Part shown: piece after piece, positions 1 to 4,950 of the stretch
How positions within the stretch are numbered: the first letter of the stretch is position 1
How the letters are laid out: the number at the start of each line of letters is the position of its first letter
NCBI GenBank assembly: GCA_022745215.1
Contig: JAIIWC010000085.1
Coordinates: 1 to 5,001 of the forward strand
Reading direction: 5' to 3'
Length of the DNA: 5,001 nucleotides
Source of the DNA: Collinsella sp.
GTDB taxonomy: Bacteria > Actinomycetota > Coriobacteriia > Coriobacteriales > Coriobacteriaceae
Notes under the pieces: generated by a model
The model's database searches: none
What the model was told of the DNA's origin: nothing
Seen by the model: only the letters and a program-made list of their open reading frames with translations
Position numbers and translations under genes: made by a program

Positions 1-81
1 ATTTGAGACAAGGTGACGTGAAACGAAAGGGCGCTGACCTTCTGGTCGCGCCCTTGAAGTTGAACGTCAGATTGTCCAAAT
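1..81. repeat. Long nested imperfect inverted repeat downstream of lacC
   Basis: The outer arms are positions 1-24 and 59-81. Reverse-complementing the left arm and aligning it to the right arm gives 19 matches out of 23 aligned positions with one single-base gap, in blocks ATTTG/CAAAT, GACAA/TTGTC, TGACGT/ACGTCA-type pairing and AAC/GTT. Nested inside is a tighter hairpin: AAGGGCGC (27-34), a bulged T at 35, GACC (36-39), loop TTCT, GGTC (44-47), GCGCCCTT (48-55). Blocks pairing across unpaired interruptions indicate a folded RNA or cruciform element. No clear T-run follows on the minus strand inside the window, so I do not call it a standard intrinsic terminator, although ending the lac transcript is one possible role. 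The left arm begins at the window edge, so the element may extend outside. Confidence 0.65.
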
Positions 82-88
82 GCGGCCC

Positions 89-131
89 GCGCAGCGTCGG
101 CAGGTTACGGCGTTTGGTAAAACGCCGTAAC
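89..131. repeat. Palindromic repeat unit, copy 1 (after lacC)
   Basis: An 11-bp motif GCGCAGCGTCG (89-99) is followed after 4 nt by a perfect hairpin: GTTACGGCGTTT (104-115), loop GGTA, AAACGCCGTAAC (120-131). The hairpin ends 14 nt beyond the lacC stop codon. The same motif, the same 4-nt gap and a sister hairpin occur at 2351-2392 after lacB. The arms of the two copies differ (GGCG here, GCGG there), yet each hairpin remains perfectly paired, which points to selection on or origin from a folded structure. There is no T-tract on the minus-strand side, so this resembles a REP-like or transcript-stabilising element more than a canonical terminator. Confidence 0.75.
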
Positions 132-144
132 TCGACGCCGTAAC
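122..144. repeat. Tandem 10-bp direct repeat ACGCCGTAAC next to lacC stop
   Basis: ACGCCGTAAC occurs at 122-131, where it is the right arm of the copy 1 hairpin, and again at 135-144, ending 1 nt before the lacC stop codon. The second copy could pair with GTTACGGCGT at 104-113 in competition with the first, so two mutually exclusive hairpins are possible. It may be a slippage duplication of one arm. The copy after lacB lacks this duplication. Confidence 0.6.
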
Positions 145-145
145 C

Positions 146-1081
146 CTAAAGCTCCGTTACCTCAACGCTGTTGTAGACCTCGTCCCAGCGATCCATGACC
201 AGGTGGCCGGTCTTGGGATCCATGGCGTTGAGCTTACCGCAGGTATTGGCGGTCTTGAGCACGGTGACGTCGTCGGCACCAGCAGCAATGGCATGCGCAA
301 AACCGGCGATGGTCGAGTCACCGGAACCCGTCGCGTTCACAGCCGCAATCGCGGGCGTCTTGGCGCGGAACGCGCGGCCCTCATGGAAGCCCACCGAACC
401 GGCAGCGCCCATCGAAACGACAACCCAGGGGATACCGGCAAAACGGTCATCGGCGGCAAGCGCCTCGCGCAGGGCATCGACATCATCGGTCGCAAAGGAC
501 GTACCCAGCAGGCCGTTAATCTCGGTCAGGTTGGGCTTTACGAGCTCAGGCTTAGCGTCGGACTCCAGCGCGGCCTCCAGCGATGCGCCCGAGGTGTCGA
601 GCAGCACCTTGGCGCCCGCCTCCTCGGCGATCTTGACGAGCTCGGCATAGTAGCCGGCATCGACGCCACGCGGCAGCGAGCCCGAAAGCGTCACGACGTC
701 CGCCTTCGCTGCAAGCTCGGCGAACTTGGCCGTAAAGGCCTCGAGCTCGGCCGGGGCGATCTGCGGGCCGCTCTCCAAAAGCTCGGTCTGATTACCCTCG
801 TGCAGAATATTCAGGCAAATGCGCGTCTCACCGGCGATGGGCACAAAGTCGTTTTTGACGCCATCGGCATCCATAAGTTCGGCCATATAGGCACCCATGT
901 GGCCGCCGAGCAGACCGGTCGCGAGCACGTCGTCGCCCAGCTGCAGCAGCACTCGACTCACGTTGAGGCCCTTGCCGCCAGCGGTCTTTTCGGGCGTCAC
1001 ACGGTTAACATCGTCTATGATCAACTTGTCGAGCTGATAGCGCGTATCAATCGACGGGTTCATGGTAACGGTCAGAATCAT
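146..1081 (-). CDS. lacC: Tagatose-6-phosphate kinase LacC
   Basis: Cytosolic PfkB/ribokinase-family sugar kinase of 311 residues, the usual length for LacC. It phosphorylates D-tagatose 6-phosphate with ATP to tagatose 1,6-bisphosphate. Visible motifs: N-terminal MILTVTMNPSID typical of the LacC/FruK group, PfkB signature 1 GGKGLNVSR (35-43), a substrate-side GETR (84-87), SGSLPRG (133-139), KPNLTE (182-187), and signature 2 NATGSGDSTIAG (249-260) with the catalytic base Asp255. The C-terminal KTGHLVM (290-296) resembles the MTGHVNM of lactococcal LacC as I recall it, which favours LacC over 1-phosphofructokinase FruK; the operon context supports this strongly. The start at 1081 is chosen because AGGAG lies 6 nt upstream, whereas the in-frame ATG at 1126 has no RBS. 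It follows the epimerase gene by 56 nt. Last lac gene seen in the window. Confidence 0.93.
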   Translation of the reverse strand: MILTVTMNPSIDTRYQLDKLIIDDVNRVTPEKTAGGKGLNVSRVLLQLGDDVLATGLLGGHMGAYMAELMDADGVKNDFVPIAGETRICLNILHEGNQTELLESGPQIAPAELEAFTAKFAELAAKADVVTLSGSLPRGVDAGYYAELVKIAEEAGAKVLLDTSGASLEAALESDAKPELVKPNLTEINGLLGTSFATDDVDALREALAADDRFAGIPWVVVSMGAAGSVGFHEGRAFRAKTPAIAAVNATGSGDSTIAGFAHAIAAGADDVTVLKTANTCGKLNAMDPKTGHLVMDRWDEVYNSVEVTEL

Positions 1082-1087
1082 GTTGAA

Positions 1088-1092
1088 CTCCT
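1088..1092 (-). promoter_or_regulatory. Ribosome binding site of lacC
   Basis: AGGAG on the minus strand with a 6-nt spacer to the ATG at 1081; this decides the start against an upstream in-frame ATG. Just upstream, GGGGC (1099-1103) can pair with GCCCC (1116-1120) across a 12-nt loop, a possible leader hairpin of unknown relevance in the 56-nt intergenic gap. Confidence 0.7.
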
Positions 1093-1137
1093 GTTTCCGG
1101 GGCACGACACGCGCGGCCCCAAACATACGATAGCTCG

Positions 1138-2019
1138 TTAAAGGATCTCGATCTCAAAGCCGCAGGTAACGGTCTCCCCCGGCTTGGCCACCAGGCAGCC
1201 GCGCTTGTGCTCCAGAATATCGTCCTCGTCGGAGCAGGTGGACAGGCCGCCCCACGGTTCCACGGCCACAAAGTCGCCCTCGGGCTTGCTCCACACAATC
1301 AGGTACGGCATATCGGGGAACGTCAGGCGCACGCCCTTGTCCTCGGTCTTCTTGGTCAGCGTAACCACGCGGCTCTCGAGCACGTCGAAGATGGTCTCCG
1401 CGAAGTCAAAGAGTTCGTGGGTCAGCGGCAGGTTCTGGCCGATCATGGGGTTCTTGCTGCGATGCTCAACATCAATCAGGCCCGTCGAGGGAACGGCAGT
1501 ACAGAGCTCGGCGGCCTCGCGCTGCTCAAAACGGAGCTCGTAGTCGTCATAGGACTCGCCCTCGTCAAGCGGGCACTTAAAGCCAGGGTGACCGCCCACA
1601 AAGAACGGCATGTCCTCGGTGCCCTCATTGGTCACCTCGTACGACACGGCCACCTTCTCCGCATCGATCGTGTAACGAGCAACGATCTTAAACGGATACG
1701 GGTACTGCTCGAGCAGCTCGGCATGGTCGGCAGAGCTTAGGCTCAGCGCGACCATGTTGTCGCCCTGCTCCTCGAGCTTCCACTCCTGTTTGCGAGCAAA
1801 GCCGTGACGGGCAAGCTTGACCTCGCGGCCGCCCATGGTCATCGCGCGACCGTCACGAAGGCCGCCGCAGATCGGGAAACAAATGGGTGCCTGGCCCGAC
1901 CACACCGCCGGGTCGCCCTGCCACAGGTACTCACGGCCGTTGGCCACAATTGAGGTGAACGAGCCGCCCGCCGTGCTCAGTGCTACGCGGATAGAACCGT
2001 TATCAAGAACAAACTCCAT
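1138..2019 (-). CDS. lacX: Aldose 1-epimerase family protein, LacX type
   Basis: A 293-residue galactose-mutarotase-fold protein, cytosolic, with no signal peptide. The family interconverts alpha and beta anomers of aldoses; the exact substrate of LacX-type members is not settled. Visible motifs in order: REYLWQGDP (29-37), APICFPICGGLRDG (44-57), RHGFARKQEW (71-80) with His72, GGHPGF (142-147) with His144 in the place of the catalytic acid, and VAVEPWGG (251-258) with Glu254 in the place of the catalytic base. The YLWQGDP plus HGFAR plus GGHPGF combination is what I associate with the LacX subgroup rather than GalM proper. Start 2019 is preferred over the in-frame ATG at 2052 because a purine-rich GGAAGG lies 5 nt upstream and homology begins at MEFVLDNG. 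It is placed between lacB and lacC, whereas lactococcal lacX is at the operon end. No clear promoter of its own was found. Confidence 0.85.
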   Translation of the reverse strand: MEFVLDNGSIRVALSTAGGSFTSIVANGREYLWQGDPAVWSGQAPICFPICGGLRDGRAMTMGGREVKLARHGFARKQEWKLEEQGDNMVALSLSSADHAELLEQYPYPFKIVARYTIDAEKVAVSYEVTNEGTEDMPFFVGGHPGFKCPLDEGESYDDYELRFEQREAAELCTAVPSTGLIDVEHRSKNPMIGQNLPLTHELFDFAETIFDVLESRVVTLTKKTEDKGVRLTFPDMPYLIVWSKPEGDFVAVEPWGGLSTCSDEDDILEHKRGCLVAKPGETVTCGFEIEIL

Positions 2020-2223
2020 AGGAGCCTTCCCTTTCTTACGACAGCCCGCCAAGTCAGTGGGGCTGATAGCAAACCGGCCCGCGCCCCATCACAGAAACGC
2101 GAGCCGTCAATTGAAAAGCTGCAAATCGCCAAGTACAGCCAAGAGCGAAGCACTCAAGCCAAGCAAGCAAACGTGTTATCGGAGCAGCTCGCCGTACCAG
2201 AACACTTCGCAACAACAGGGGCG
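2020..2223 (-). other. Non-coding spacer and leader of the epimerase gene
   Basis: Together with the repeat element that follows at higher coordinates, this makes a 377-nt gap between lacB and the epimerase gene, long for genes in one pathway operon. The RBS GGAAGG is at 2025-2030. A 6-bp inverted repeat CAGCCC (2042-2047) and GGGCTG (2060-2065) with a 12-nt loop lies about 22 nt upstream of the start. I examined the minus strand for -35/-10 pairs and found none convincing, so whether the gene has its own promoter is open. No reading frame here has an RBS or looks like a protein. Confidence 0.5.
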
Positions 2224-2334
2224 ATCTCACAGGTCACTCAAACGTCAGCGAGCGGCGCTCAGGTGCCCCAGGTCGCCGCGAAAGAGGAGCGACGCGTACT
2301 TCATGTACGCGAGCGACGGTTTGAGCGGCGAGAT
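2224..2334. repeat. Nested inverted-repeat element between lacB and epimerase
   Basis: Outer arms: ATCTC (2224-2228) opposite GAGAT (2330-2334) and CTCAAAC plus GTC (2237-2246) opposite GAC plus GTTTGAG (2316-2325, one unpaired G at 2318). Inside, CGCGTAC (2293-2299) pairs with GTACGCG (2305-2311) around a TTCAT loop, and GAGCG (2250-2254) faces CGCTC (2256-2260). A direct repeat GAGCGACG occurs at 2287-2294 and 2311-2318. Layout mirrors the element at 1-81: outer arms, inner hairpin, then the GCGCAGCGTCG motif and a GTTACG hairpin. AACGTCAG is shared by both elements (63-70 and 2241-2248). No protein-like frame is present. Confidence 0.6.
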
Positions 2335-2350
2335 GGGATGCCTGGGCGGC

Positions 2351-2392
2351 GCGCAGCGTCGACCCGTTACGCGGTTTGGTAAACCGCGTAAC
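2351..2392. repeat. Palindromic repeat unit, copy 2 (after lacB)
   Basis: GCGCAGCGTCG (2351-2361), a 4-nt gap, then a perfect hairpin GTTACGCGGTTT (2366-2377), loop GGT, AAACCGCGTAAC (2381-2392). It ends only 4 nt past the lacB stop codon. It is the sister of the unit at 89-131, with the same 11-bp motif, gap length, GTTACG start, GTTTGGTAAA centre and CGTAAC end. No T-tract follows on the minus strand. A stem this close to the lacB stop could protect the lacAB message from 3' exonucleases and lower expression of the genes beyond it. Confidence 0.75.
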
Positions 2393-2396
2393 CTCC

Positions 2397-2921
2397 TTAG
2401 TCGTGGTATTCGCCGCGGTCCCACTTCTCGAGGAACTCATCAAAGAAGTGCGGGTCGGCCTGGGCCTCGGCGTCGGCCTTGTTGCAGGCATCGATCTTGG
2501 CGATCAGGGCGTCGTGCTCGGGAGTCTGCTCGTAGGGCTCCTCCAGGAAGGCAAGCATGATGTCGGCCATCAGGAACTCGCCGGTAATCTTGCCGCCAAA
2601 GCCCACGATGTTGGCGTTGAGCTCGCGGCGGGCATACAGGGCAGAGGTCATGTCGCGGACCAGGGCGCAGCGAGCGCCGGGAACCTTGTTGACAGCGTTG
2701 GTGATGCCAATGCCGGTGCCGCACAGAGCCACACCAAAGTCGGCCTTGCCGCTGGCAACGGCCTCGCCCACGGCCTTACCGTAGATGGGATAGTGCGTAC
2801 GGCTGTGGCTGTAGGTGCCGCAGTCGAGCACCTTGTAGCCGGCCTGCTCAAGACGGTCGGCGAGATAGATCTTCTCGTCCGTAACGATATGGTCGCAACC
2901 GATTGCGATGGTCTTCTTCAT
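2397..2921 (-). CDS. lacB: Galactose-6-phosphate isomerase subunit LacB
   Basis: A 174-residue RpiB/LacAB-family subunit. With LacA it forms the heteromeric cytosolic isomerase converting D-galactose 6-phosphate to D-tagatose 6-phosphate. Visible features: N-terminal IAIGCDHIVTD (5-15), the phosphosugar-site region YSHSRTHYPIYGKAVGEAV (37-55), LCGTGIGI (66-73) with Cys67 at the position of the RpiB active-site cysteine, NKVPGARCALVRDMTSALYAR (78-98), NANIVGFGG (102-110), and the LacB-type tail EFLEKWDRGEYHD (162-174), which distinguishes it from ribose-5-phosphate isomerase B. Length fits LacB (about 171). An AAAGGA RBS sits 7 nt upstream of the ATG. It begins 63 nt after lacA ends and is surely co-transcribed with it. 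Confidence 0.96.
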   Translation of the reverse strand: MKKTIAIGCDHIVTDEKIYLADRLEQAGYKVLDCGTYSHSRTHYPIYGKAVGEAVASGKADFGVALCGTGIGITNAVNKVPGARCALVRDMTSALYARRELNANIVGFGGKITGEFLMADIMLAFLEEPYEQTPEHDALIAKIDACNKADAEAQADPHFFDEFLEKWDRGEYHD

Positions 2922-2984
2922 CAGAACGTCCTTTCGTCTGAATTCACAAGTTGAGATAGAAGTTCGAGTTCTCGGTGGCTCTCG

Positions 2985-3413
2985 TTAGGCCATCTTGTTG
3001 AGCATGTCGACACGAATCTGGTGACGACCGCCGGCGTACTGGGCGCGCAGGAACTCGCGAGCGATCTTCTTGGCGACCTCGGTGCCAACGACGCCCGGGC
3101 CCATGGTGACCATGCGCGAACCGTTGTGCTCGCGGGTCATGTAGGCAGAGCGCTCGTCGGAAATGTTGGCGACGACCATGCCCTTCATCTTGACGGCGGC
3201 CATATAGGAACCGACGCCGTACTTATCGAATGCGAAGCCCTGGGAATCCTTGTGCTCCAGCAGGTCCTTGGCAACGGCGGTCGCAGAGTCGACAAAGTCC
3301 GCGGCAGGGGTCTCGGAATAGTCGACGACCTCGTGACCGTCGGTGATGAGCATCTCCTTGATGGACTCCTTCATCGACATACCGTCGGCATCGGAAGCGA
3401 TTACAACCCTCAT
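2985..3413 (-). CDS. lacA: Galactose-6-phosphate isomerase subunit LacA
   Basis: A 142-residue RpiB/LacAB-family subunit, matching the usual 141 to 142 residues. It is the obligate partner of LacB in galactose-6-phosphate isomerase. Visible features: N-terminal VVIASDADGMSMKESI (3-18), the DKYGVGSYMA segment (63-72) where LacB and RpiB have the CGTG cysteine loop, so LacA lacks the cysteine as expected for this subunit, SDERSAYMTREHN (85-97), MGPGVVG (104-110), and the diagnostic C-terminus GGRHQIRVDMLNKM (128-141), almost the same as lactococcal LacA from memory. A strong RBS AAGGAGG with a 5-nt spacer fixes the start. It is the first gene of the cluster, directly downstream of the operator-like region, so the main promoter is expected there. 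Confidence 0.96.
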   Translation of the reverse strand: MRVVIASDADGMSMKESIKEMLITDGHEVVDYSETPAADFVDSATAVAKDLLEHKDSQGFAFDKYGVGSYMAAVKMKGMVVANISDERSAYMTREHNGSRMVTMGPGVVGTEVAKKIAREFLRAQYAGGRHQIRVDMLNKMA

Positions 3414-3431
3414 GACATCCTCCTTGAGAGA

Positions 3432-3476
3432 TACGCAGGTGCGTAGTTTCTGTTTGGAAGTGTTGAATCGCGTTCA
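3432..3476 (-). promoter_or_regulatory. Palindromes in the lacA leader
   Basis: TACGCA (3432-3437) and TGCGTA (3440-3445) form a perfect inverted repeat; as RNA this gives a 5-bp stem with an ACCT loop just upstream of the lacA RBS. Further up, TGAA (3464-3467) and TTCA (3473-3476) flank TCGCG, a 13-bp palindrome that loosely resembles a catabolite-responsive element (cre) but misses several consensus bases. Either could be chance; position within the probable 5' leader is the reason to list them. Confidence 0.3.
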
Positions 3477-3507
3477 GGTCCGGGCATCTGAATGTGCGGT
3501 TCTTCAC

Positions 3508-3537
3508 TGTTCATGTTTATTTGAACACATTCGAACA
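3508..3537. promoter_or_regulatory. Operator-like inverted/direct repeat (lac operator A)
   Basis: TGTTC (3508-3512) and GAACA (3523-3527) form an inverted repeat with a 10-bp spacer, and a second GAACA (3533-3537) lies exactly 10 bp further, one helical turn. TGTTC/GAACA half-sites are typical of DeoR-family repressors such as GlpR, and LacR of lactose operons belongs to this family and responds to tagatose-6-phosphate. A weak promoter candidate overlaps it on the minus strand: TTGCTG (3536-3541), 17-bp spacer, AAACAT (3513-3518), each matching consensus at 3 of 6 bases, so I do not call it separately. Confidence 0.5.
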
Positions 3538-3553
3538 GCAACTGCAACAACTA

Positions 3554-3582
3554 TTTGTTTGTCTTTGTTCTTTTTTGAACAA
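3554..3582. promoter_or_regulatory. Operator-like perfect palindrome (lac operator B)
   Basis: TTGTTC (3565-3570) and GAACAA (3577-3582) form a perfect inverted repeat around six Ts, and TTTGTTT (3554-3560) precedes TTTGTTC (3564-3570) at a 10-bp step. The half-site is the same as in the cluster about 40 bp closer to lacA, suggesting two binding positions for one regulator, possibly with looping. A further TGTT-C-AACA palindrome lies at 3640-3648. No regulator gene is present in the window. Confidence 0.5.
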
Positions 3583-3643
3583 TTACCGTTCACGAATGAT
3601 TGCTGACCGTTTGGGGTCGGCGCGGACGTAGCGACCATGTGTT

Positions 3644-3686
3644 CAACAAACAAAAGGGCGGCCGAGAACGCGTCTCGGCCGCCCTT
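3644..3686 (-). terminator. Strong intrinsic terminator of the membrane-protein gene
   Basis: A perfect 14-bp GC-rich stem, AAGGGCGGCCGAGA (3654-3667) against TCTCGGCCGCCCTT (3673-3686), with a 5-nt loop. On the minus strand it is followed by TTTTGTTTGTTG, a good U-rich tract. It lies 34 nt beyond the stop codon of the gene ending at 3721 and insulates the lac promoter region from it. In the plus direction the following bases are only CTTCTTAC, so it is mainly one-directional. Confidence 0.9.
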
Positions 3687-3720
3687 CTTACGGTTGATCT
3701 TCCAAAGATCGCTTTGCCGC

Positions 3721-4734
3721 CTACTCAGACTGTCCGCTCTTCTTGGCATGTTTGGACGGAGTACTCAGAAAACGGCCCGTCAAATAGCTCGCTGGACCGG
3801 AAATATCGATTCCCAGCAACGTGTGCCCCAGCCACAGAAACGCTGCGAGCACCAGTAACGGGATGACGCAAGAGGTCACGATCATCACGATGACGCCTTC
3901 GATGAGGTCGGTCACCTGCTGCACGATCTCGTCGGTCATCTGCTTGGCACCACTGGTCACCGACGTGACGAGACCCGAGGCACCGTCGGCAAGCTGCTCA
4001 AGCACGTTCTTGGACTCTGTGGACTCGGCCTTTTTCTTGCTTGCTTTGGAGCTGTCGCTATCTGCCGTACCCGCAGCGTCGGCCGCCTTTTGCTCCGCCG
4101 CTTCGATGCTCACTCGATACGTTTCGTCGACCTTTTGCGACACCCATACGCTTGCAGGCACCAACGCCATGCCGATCATGGCAACCACCAGCACGCGAGT
4201 TGCCACGCGACGGATGACCGTGCTCGTGCTCCAGCGCCCGTGAATGCCGAGCGACACCGCAAAGAGCACCAACGCAAGCGGGATTAAGATGCCCAAGCCA
4301 ACCGACCACAAAATCGTGAGCAAATATTTTTCCAGGTATAGCACGGCAAGCACGATACCAAGGTTGCCTGAAAGCTGCGCGAGCTGCTCGGCAACCGGCG
4401 TCCCCGTATCACCCGGCAGCGCGGTAATGCCCGCAGACAGCGCCACGCACGAGGTCGTGAGCGCCAAAACATTGCCCTTCTTTTGATCGATGACCTCGAT
4501 GGTGGAGTCCCAAGTCTTGGTATCGGCAAAATGCGGGCGCGCGACAAAGCCCGAAAGGAGCGCCAGCACCACGAGCGCGATGATCAAGCCGATCTGTAGC
4601 TTTTTGTTTGCGCACACGACATCGGACAGGCTGGGCTGCAGCTCGGTTACCGTCGTATGCTCGGTTATCTGGACAGGACGCCCATGAGCCATCTCGTGCG
4701 CGTCTCTTTTTTGTATTGACCCGTTATCCGGCAT
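3721..4734 (-). CDS. Unrecognised multi-pass membrane protein
   Basis: I do not recognise the family. The 337-residue protein has a polar N-terminus (1-44), a clear membrane segment at about 46-64, a weaker one at about 88-106, hydrophobic stretches at about 124-140 and 145-163, another at about 181-198, then a long hydrophilic Ala/Ser/Lys/Asp-rich segment (about 201-247), an amphipathic stretch, and a last membrane segment at about 279-304, with a basic Ser/Lys-rich tail. A Gly/Pro-rich loop ALPGDTGTPVAEQL (105-118) lies between segments 2 and 3. No enzyme or transporter motif is visible. The start is well fixed by AGGAGG 7 nt upstream of the ATG; a later Met at residue 15 lacks an RBS. It has its own promoter candidate and terminator, so it is a single-gene unit unrelated to the lac cluster by transcription. 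Confidence 0.85.
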   Translation of the reverse strand: MPDNGSIQKRDAHEMAHGRPVQITEHTTVTELQPSLSDVVCANKKLQIGLIIALVVLALLSGFVARPHFADTKTWDSTIEVIDQKKGNVLALTTSCVALSAGITALPGDTGTPVAEQLAQLSGNLGIVLAVLYLEKYLLTILWSVGLGILIPLALVLFAVSLGIHGRWSTSTVIRRVATRVLVVAMIGMALVPASVWVSQKVDETYRVSIEAAEQKAADAAGTADSDSSKASKKKAESTESKNVLEQLADGASGLVTSVTSGAKQMTDEIVQQVTDLIEGVIVMIVTSCVIPLLVLAAFLWLGHTLLGIDISGPASYLTGRFLSTPSKHAKKSGQSE

Positions 4735-4741
4735 TTGGATA

Positions 4742-4747
4742 CCTCCT
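4742..4747 (-). promoter_or_regulatory. Consensus ribosome binding site of membrane-protein gene
   Basis: AGGAGG on the minus strand, 7 nt before the ATG at 4734. A full match to the Shine-Dalgarno consensus; it decides the start against the internal Met codon at 4692. Confidence 0.8.
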
Positions 4748-4772
4748 CATTCCGGCCTGTATTGCGGTGGAA

Positions 4773-4778
4773 AGTATA
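4773..4778 (-). promoter_or_regulatory. Candidate -10 box for the membrane-protein gene
   Basis: TATACT on the minus strand matches TATAAT at 5 of 6 bases and lies 38 nt upstream of the ATG, giving a leader of roughly 30 nt with the RBS in it. The -35 area (around 4796-4801) has no good TTGACA match. The rest of the region up to 4890 shows only a 10-bp palindrome ATGGGCCCAT (4845-4854) and nothing protein-like. Confidence 0.45.
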
Positions 4779-4890
4779 CCCACCCATCGAAAAACCGAAC
4801 GGCAGGAGGCGCAACAGGCTGCTGCATGACCCGCCCGCCATGAAATGGGCCCATCTACTACGTTTAACCGCCCATCCCCGACCATGCCAC

Positions 4891-4950
4891 AAAGCGAAAA
4901 AACAAAACCGACGCTCCTATAAGTTGTCAAGAGGCAGTTTGCGGGAGCGT
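4891..4950 (-). terminator. Probable intrinsic terminator overlapping the end of the upstream gene
   Basis: On the minus strand ACGCTCC (complement of 4944-4950) pairs with GGAGCGT (complement of 4911-4917), a 7-bp stem with a 26-nt loop, followed 3 nt later by TTTTGTTTTTT. The T-tract is convincing; the loop is longer than usual. The first arm lies inside the last codons of the partial gene and its stop codon falls in the loop. Confidence 0.5.

Noticed and set aside
203..1141. 312-codon open frame on the plus strand opposite lacC
   Set aside because: It is the antisense shadow of a GC-rich kinase gene whose motifs are unmistakable on the minus strand; the plus frame has no recognisable domain or RBS support.
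2234..2491. 85-codon minus-strand frame over the palindromic element
   Set aside because: It overlaps the end of lacB in another frame, starts inside lacB and is low-complexity; the element is better explained as structured non-coding DNA.
1817..2560. 247-codon plus-strand open frame crossing the epimerase start, the spacer and the lacB end
   Set aside because: It spans two real minus-strand genes and the palindromic repeats, is rich in Arg/Ser/Pro as random GC-rich translation is, and has no domain.
4072..4082. Third partial match to the 11-bp repeat motif (GCAGCGTCGG)
   Set aside because: It lies inside the membrane-protein gene, matches only part of the motif and has no GTTACG hairpin 4 nt beyond.
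4925..4930. TTGACA on the minus strand as a -35 box
   Set aside because: No acceptable -10 box follows at 16-18 nt; the sequence falls in the loop of the probable terminator and over the stop codon of the partial gene.
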